34,866 bases of DNA, from assembly GCA_030649995.1 (NCBI GenBank), contig JAUSEV010000026.1, positions 1-34,866 on the forward strand. Reading direction: 5' to 3'. Made by a program: the position numbers and the translations under genes. Source of the stretch: Candidatus Uhrbacteria bacterium (lineage in GTDB: Bacteria; Patescibacteriota; Patescibacteriia; 2-12-FULL-60-25). Shown one piece after another: positions 31,131 through 34,866 of the stretch; the first letter of the stretch is position 1, and every line of letters starts with the position of its first letter. Below the pieces are notes generated by a model. That model worked only from the letters and a program-made list of their open reading frames with translations, had not been told where the DNA came from and made no database searches.

Positions 31131-34004
31131 TCAACGCACAAATTTTAACAGGCGATGACGATAGAAAAAGAGGAGGAGCATCACACCTACAATCATCAAG
31201 AGCCATTCTTCCGGTTCTGGGACTGCGCCAATTGTGAGAGCGTTTGCTCCCATGGGATTTGCGAGCGGCGCTACGCCAGTATCAAAATCAGCCTGAAAAC
31301 GATCATTCTGTTTCTTGGCTTGTTCGAGTTGACTTTTTTGCCAATCGTTCACGAGAGCGATGAAGGAGGAATACGGCGAGACGATTGAGGCGTCTGTCGC
31401 GATTTTGTGAATTTCATCCACCGATATGCTTGTAAAGGTGAGATAACGGATGAAGACTCCGGCAGCCACTTTTCCGATGTCGTCATCAGGACGAAGCCTC
31501 GCTAGTTTAAGAGCGGGAAAAAGATTTGTTTCTGTTGCCGAACGTTTCGACACAAACCATGTTCCTTGTTCATCAACTCCGATGATGATGGAGTCTGAAA
31601 AAGTTTGATTGGCCATGAGTTCAAGCTGTTTATCCTTCAGCAATTTTTTGATCGCCAGTTGCCGTAGCGCTTCTTTTGGAGAGGCAAACACGCCACCGCC
31701 GCTCATGGTGATTTGATACGTCAGATCATCACGATAAGCCGGAAACACACCGCTTGGATGAATGAGATATAGAGGAAATTGTCCCTGTAATCGGAAGGAA
31801 GTCTCTTTTTTTATGTCATCAAAACTGCTATCATCAGTCACCATCAAGGTGACATCATATTCCGGCGGTAATGATTGGAGCGCTTTGAGACGATTGGTTT
31901 TGCCGAAGGGGATCACGGTTAAACCTTTTTGCAAAATCTCTTCGGTCAACGGAATTTTTTCGCTCAACGCATCGTTAAAGTAGTAGAGATCAACCGTATT
32001 TTGCGCTCCGAGCAAGTCTTTGAGGGGAAAGTGTTCTTTGAGATATTTTTGCCAGTCCATACCAGCGTTGCTCCCAGACACATCCAAGAGGATGGCGATT
32101 TTGGTTTGTGCGGGCAATACATTTCCAAAACGAGTTGTGCAATTATAACTTTCTTTAATCAATGGGTTCACGACATGAGGGAGGTAGAGGATGTAATTAA
32201 AGTCGCTGTATGCTTGATTCATCATCACGGGTATGTGAAGGATATCCGTGGGACAATCGGTTTTTGGAGAACCGAAGAGCGTTCCTTCCGTGTAGGCCAC
32301 AGGCTGTCCGTTGAGAATATGGGAGCGTTTTGTTTTTTGATCGCTAAATACATTGCGCATTTCGCCAAAGGCGGGGAGTGGGATACCGGCAGACAGATCA
32401 GAAACCACATACTCAAATTTTACGCGTTGATTTTTGTCTTGCGGTCTTTTGGGTAACCAGTCAGCGAATTTTGCCGGAATAGGAAACACTCGGAGCTTAT
32501 ATTGACGCGGACCAATCTGTTCCAAAAGAGCAGGGTCAACTCTCTCCCGTACTTGATTTTCATATGTTCGCCGAGCCGCTCCTTTTGGCGCGATCACGCC
32601 GGGATATTCTAAGTCCGGGCCAAGCCATAAACCGGTAACGACCGATCCTTCCGGCAAGGAAAATTCATAATAGACTTCCTGCATTTGATCGGAAGTATTT
32701 TCATATTCCTCTTCAAAACTCACCTTTGCCATGAGATTGTTTGACACCATAGCTTTTACTTCTCGCGTGACCACTCGCACTCGTTTTTCTTCTCGATCAA
32801 GCAATCCTGCTTTGAGTTGGTCTCGAGTGTTGGTTGATTTGAGAGCGTCTACGATGTAGGCGCGTTCGCCTTCTTGCATGTGAGCGTCGAACATTTCCTC
32901 ATACTGTTCGCTCGCGTTTTTTACGTCATCATCAAACGTGCCTCGATAAATAAAGGGCGAAGCGACAAAATTAAAAAATTTCTGGAATTTTTCCGCTTGT
33001 GATGGATCGAGACGCAGATGTTTTGTGTAGCCTTCCGAAATGAGATTGCTCGTCGTATCGCCGAGGTAGCGATACTGGGCGAGATAGGCATGACGCAATT
33101 CCTGACGGATGCGTTCTTTTTCTTGTATAAGAGGTTTAGCCAAAGCTTGTTTTTCCGCAAAGGTTTTAGCCTCTCGAATGTCCGCCAGTTGTTTGATGAA
33201 CTGTGTATCGCGCGTTTGCATGGAGAGGCCAACACCAATCACAACATACACGACGGCAAACCCAATCCCCAATCTTCGAGCCAGGAGAGGCGTAGCCATG
33301 TCACGCAAGCGCCCCATGGATTCCTTGAATGATTTATAGTAGAGAATGGTGGCAATAATAGGCGCTGCGAAAAAAAATACCACCTCCATGAAGAAGAATA
33401 GAAGGAAGAACAACAGATAAAAAAGAGCCAAACCCTTTGTCGCGATGAACATTTGCCACATTTCTCCAAAATTCAATCCAGAAATCAATTGATAGAGCAA
33501 GACGATGATGATGGGCAGAAAAAATAAGATGAGGAGTGCTCCATAACCGGCCACGAGCAGAGCGATTTCTTGTGAGAGCGTGTGAAGGATCTGCTTTGCC
33601 TTTGATCCCATTTTTGTTTTCAAAAGGAAGAGGAGAATACCGATCGCGCTCACGATGCCACTCAAAGTCAGGTACCAAAGAATGGGAGTCAGTTGACGGA
33701 TAAAAAGAATGCGTGCGAGCGCGAGCGTGATGAGAGGGATTTCCACGCAAAACAGCAAGGTGGCAAGTTTTTTTGGTTCTTTTCGTAAACGCGTCAATCC
33801 TAGAATGGTGGCTGCCAGAGGGGTCAAGACAAGAATGTAAGCCATGAGAGCCACATTCCAAGGAATGCTTTGCGCATCATCGATAAGCAGATAGATGAGC
33901 GGAATGCTCGCAAGCCCCGCACCGAGTAAGATAATGGCGTTATAGGTCCAAAAAATAACATGAAGAAAAACGCGGTGGGTGAAGAAATTGTAGAGTTTTT
34001 TCAT
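31131..34004 (-). CDS. VIT/VWA-domain membrane protein with C-terminal exosortase sorting signal
   Basis: A 957-residue protein. The N-terminal third holds about 7 membrane helices (to about 275). A charged helical region is followed by a VIT domain (about 405-535; VSFEEEYENTSDQMQEVYYEFSLP is typical) and a von Willebrand A domain with an intact MIDAS start, DVSGS (about 638-642). The C-terminus is a full sorting signal: VPEPEEW, a hydrophobic helix LLMIVGVMLLLFFY and a basic tail RHRLLKFVR. Exosortase substrates of VPEID- or MSEP-CTERM type in other phyla share this layout. Start ATG at 34004; a TTG 6 bases earlier is less likely. First gene of the operon; partner exosortase follows. Confidence 0.92.
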   Translation of the reverse strand: MKKLYNFFTHRVFLHVIFWTYNAIILLGAGLASIPLIYLLIDDAQSIPWNVALMAYILVLTPLAATILGLTRLRKEPKKLATLLFCVEIPLITLALARILFIRQLTPILWYLTLSGIVSAIGILLFLLKTKMGSKAKQILHTLSQEIALLVAGYGALLILFFLPIIIVLLYQLISGLNFGEMWQMFIATKGLALFYLLFFLLFFFMEVVFFFAAPIIATILYYKSFKESMGRLRDMATPLLARRLGIGFAVVYVVIGVGLSMQTRDTQFIKQLADIREAKTFAEKQALAKPLIQEKERIRQELRHAYLAQYRYLGDTTSNLISEGYTKHLRLDPSQAEKFQKFFNFVASPFIYRGTFDDDVKNASEQYEEMFDAHMQEGERAYIVDALKSTNTRDQLKAGLLDREEKRVRVVTREVKAMVSNNLMAKVSFEEEYENTSDQMQEVYYEFSLPEGSVVTGLWLGPDLEYPGVIAPKGAARRTYENQVRERVDPALLEQIGPRQYKLRVFPIPAKFADWLPKRPQDKNQRVKFEYVVSDLSAGIPLPAFGEMRNVFSDQKTKRSHILNGQPVAYTEGTLFGSPKTDCPTDILHIPVMMNQAYSDFNYILYLPHVVNPLIKESYNCTTRFGNVLPAQTKIAILLDVSGSNAGMDWQKYLKEHFPLKDLLGAQNTVDLYYFNDALSEKIPLTEEILQKGLTVIPFGKTNRLKALQSLPPEYDVTLMVTDDSSFDDIKKETSFRLQGQFPLYLIHPSGVFPAYRDDLTYQITMSGGGVFASPKEALRQLAIKKLLKDKQLELMANQTFSDSIIIGVDEQGTWFVSKRSATETNLFPALKLARLRPDDDIGKVAAGVFIRYLTFTSISVDEIHKIATDASIVSPYSSFIALVNDWQKSQLEQAKKQNDRFQADFDTGVAPLANPMGANALTIGAVPEPEEWLLMIVGVMLLLFFYRHRLLKFVR

Positions 34005-34015
34005 AGTCAATACTC

Positions 34016-34050
34016 TCTAACGTAGCAAGGGAAGATCAAGAAGTCCAATT
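34016..34050 (-). promoter_or_regulatory. Candidate promoter of the VIT/exosortase operon
   Basis: On the minus strand TTGGAC, an 18-base spacer and TACGTT stand about 20 bases before the ATG at 34004. Weak match, supported only by position. Confidence 0.4.
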
Positions 34051-34065
34051 TTTTGGCCGATAACC

Positions 34066-34094
34066 TTGACCGGTCTTAAAATTTTAGATACGCT
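34066..34094 (+). promoter_or_regulatory. Promoter of tRNA-Gln
   Basis: TTGACC (34066-34071), exactly 17 bases, then TACGCT (34089-34094). The start point would fall about 15 bases before the tRNA. Confidence 0.65.
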
Positions 34095-34116
34095 TGCTCC
34101 GCTTCAAGCCTTATAT

Positions 34117-34190
34117 TCCGGGATCGTCTAATGGTAGGACTACTGCCTCTGGAGCAGTGTATCTTGGTTCGAATCCAAGTCCCGGAGCCA
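34117..34190 (+). tRNA. tRNA-Gln (anticodon CTG)
   Basis: Acceptor TCCGGGA/TCCCGGA, D arm GTC...GAC with AATGGTAGG loop, anticodon arm ACTGC-CTCTGGA-GCAGT with anticodon CTG, T arm with loop TTCGAAT, discriminator G and an encoded CCA. The 3' 51 nt are also the antisense of the recombinase 3' end. Confidence 0.96.
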
Positions 34191-34866
34191 TACCACAGGT
34201 TGCGAACTGGTTGTTAAAACATTTTCGCACGACCCCGCCACTAGCGGGGTTTGTGGTTTTAATACCGAAGTGGTTACAGCCCCTTGGCGATATACCATTG
34301 ATATTTCAATACTTTTAGGCGAGTAGGTAATTTTTTGAAAACACTGTTTGGCGAGCAGATTTTGGGCTACGCCGGAGGAGGATTTTAATTCAGATAGGAA
34401 GAAATTCAGGGTGGCGGCTACATCCGCGGTGGAGAGTTTAGACCAATTTCTCTCAAGTTCGAACCCCACTTCCTGGGGTGAATTAAAACTCATTTCCGGA
34501 TCATTATTGAGACGGTAAACCATGTTTTCAATATAGCTCGTGTCGTGGGCGATCCGGTCTAAACTTTCTACGCAAAAATTTTCCAAACGTTCGGCGGACA
34601 TCTGCTTTACCGAACAAGCCTGCCAGTCATGTTTCATGGTTGAGGTGCAGCGGTAGTACCGATAACGACGCATCTTTCCATCCTTCCATTTGTTGGTAAA
34701 GCAGGTGGTCATTTTTGACCCGCACTCAACACAGTTGATGAGTCCGCCGAAAATAAAATTTTTGCACACCCTGAATTTCTTCACCTTGTTTTGGTGTATT
34801 TTTTGAGCCAGGGAAAAAATTTCTTCGCTCACTAATGGTTGGTGTTGACCGTTGTACAGCGTGCCA
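34140..34866 (-). CDS. Large serine recombinase, 3' part (N-terminus outside window)
   Basis: The C-terminal part of a site-specific recombinase. The frame is open to the window edge; upstream of the first internal start (GTG at 34832) it reads GTLYNGQHQPLVSEEIF, the G-x-H-x-P-L-V/I-S motif of the recombinase domain. The zinc ribbon has CVECGSKM and YYRCTSTMKHDWQAC (about 50 residues after), and a coiled helical tail follows. The catalytic serine domain lies beyond the window. The last 17 codons (WLRDLDSNQDTLLQRQ and stop) are written on the antisense strand of tRNA-Gln, as expected when an element has inserted next to or into a tRNA gene. The left boundary is therefore probably inside the tRNA. 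Confidence 0.9.
   Translation of the reverse strand, partial: GTLYNGQHQPLVSEEIFSLAQKIHQNKVKKFRVCKNFIFGGLINCVECGSKMTTCFTNKWKDGKMRRYRYYRCTSTMKHDWQACSVKQMSAERLENFCVESLDRIAHDTSYIENMVYRLNNDPEMSFNSPQEVGFELERNWSKLSTADVAATLNFFLSELKSSSGVAQNLLAKQCFQKITYSPKSIEISMVYRQGAVTTSVLKPQTPLVAGSCENVLTTSSQPVVWLRDLDSNQDTLLQRQ

Overview
The window is a stretch of chromosome from what looks like a Candidate Phyla Radiation (Patescibacteria) bacterium. The evidence is a 23S rRNA gene carrying three ORF-less group I introns, very short spacers, many apparently leaderless promoters, a PaaX/Cas2-like protein with an N-terminal hydrophobic stretch, a VirD4-like ATPase paired with a small acidic protein, and short palindromic repeats lying in frame inside genes. 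TGA is used as a stop, so the genetic code is the standard bacterial one. I cannot fix the class or species from sequence alone.

Layout. 1-3331: the 3' two thirds of 23S rRNA with group I introns at sites equivalent to E. coli 1923, 2500 and 2593, then a spacer, 5S rRNA and a terminator. 3453-6478 (minus strand): an integral-membrane Ser/Thr kinase and a polysaccharide flippase. 6564-8490: a GT4 glycosyltransferase and a TrmB-like regulator. 8491-9167: no convincing gene, but strong hairpins and a minus-strand terminator that suggest an undescribed RNA. 9168-14287: a hypothetical protein, an ECF sigma factor coupled to a membrane DUF5667-like protein, and an 844-residue protein with a propeller-like C-terminus. 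14329-15020: a PaaX/Cas2-like gene bracketed by two identical 41-nt hairpin repeats. 15183-17499: cysS and an RpoH-like sigma factor. 17603-21452: a small acidic protein, the VirD4/TraG-like ATPase and a conserved hypothetical. 21516-21691: a duplicated motif and a tRNA-like RNA. 21743-25941: dnaX, a PRC-barrel protein, a nucleotidyltransferase-like protein and an O-antigen ligase. 26070-28041: groES-groEL. 28155-28655: a small membrane protein. 28717-34004 (minus strand): a VIT/VWA protein with a PEP-CTERM-type tail, an exosortase fused to an EpsI-like domain, and a DUF3298 protein. 34117-34866: tRNA-Gln(CTG) with the 3' end of a large serine recombinase running antisense into it, which probably marks the edge of an integrated element.

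How the genes may work together. Flippase, GT4 enzyme and O-antigen ligase fit surface polysaccharide assembly. The exosortase operon fits anchoring or processing of one dedicated surface protein. The kinase and the RpoH-like factor differ from their neighbours in having strong Shine-Dalgarno sites and a GC-rich look; they may be acquired regulators.

The most distinctive signals are the hairpin-bracketed Cas2-like gene, the self-contained exosortase/substrate operon, the tRNA-like RNA upstream of dnaX, and repeated invasion of coding sequence by at least four palindrome families plus patches of degenerate short-word repeats. All functional calls rest on motif recognition by eye; no database search was run.
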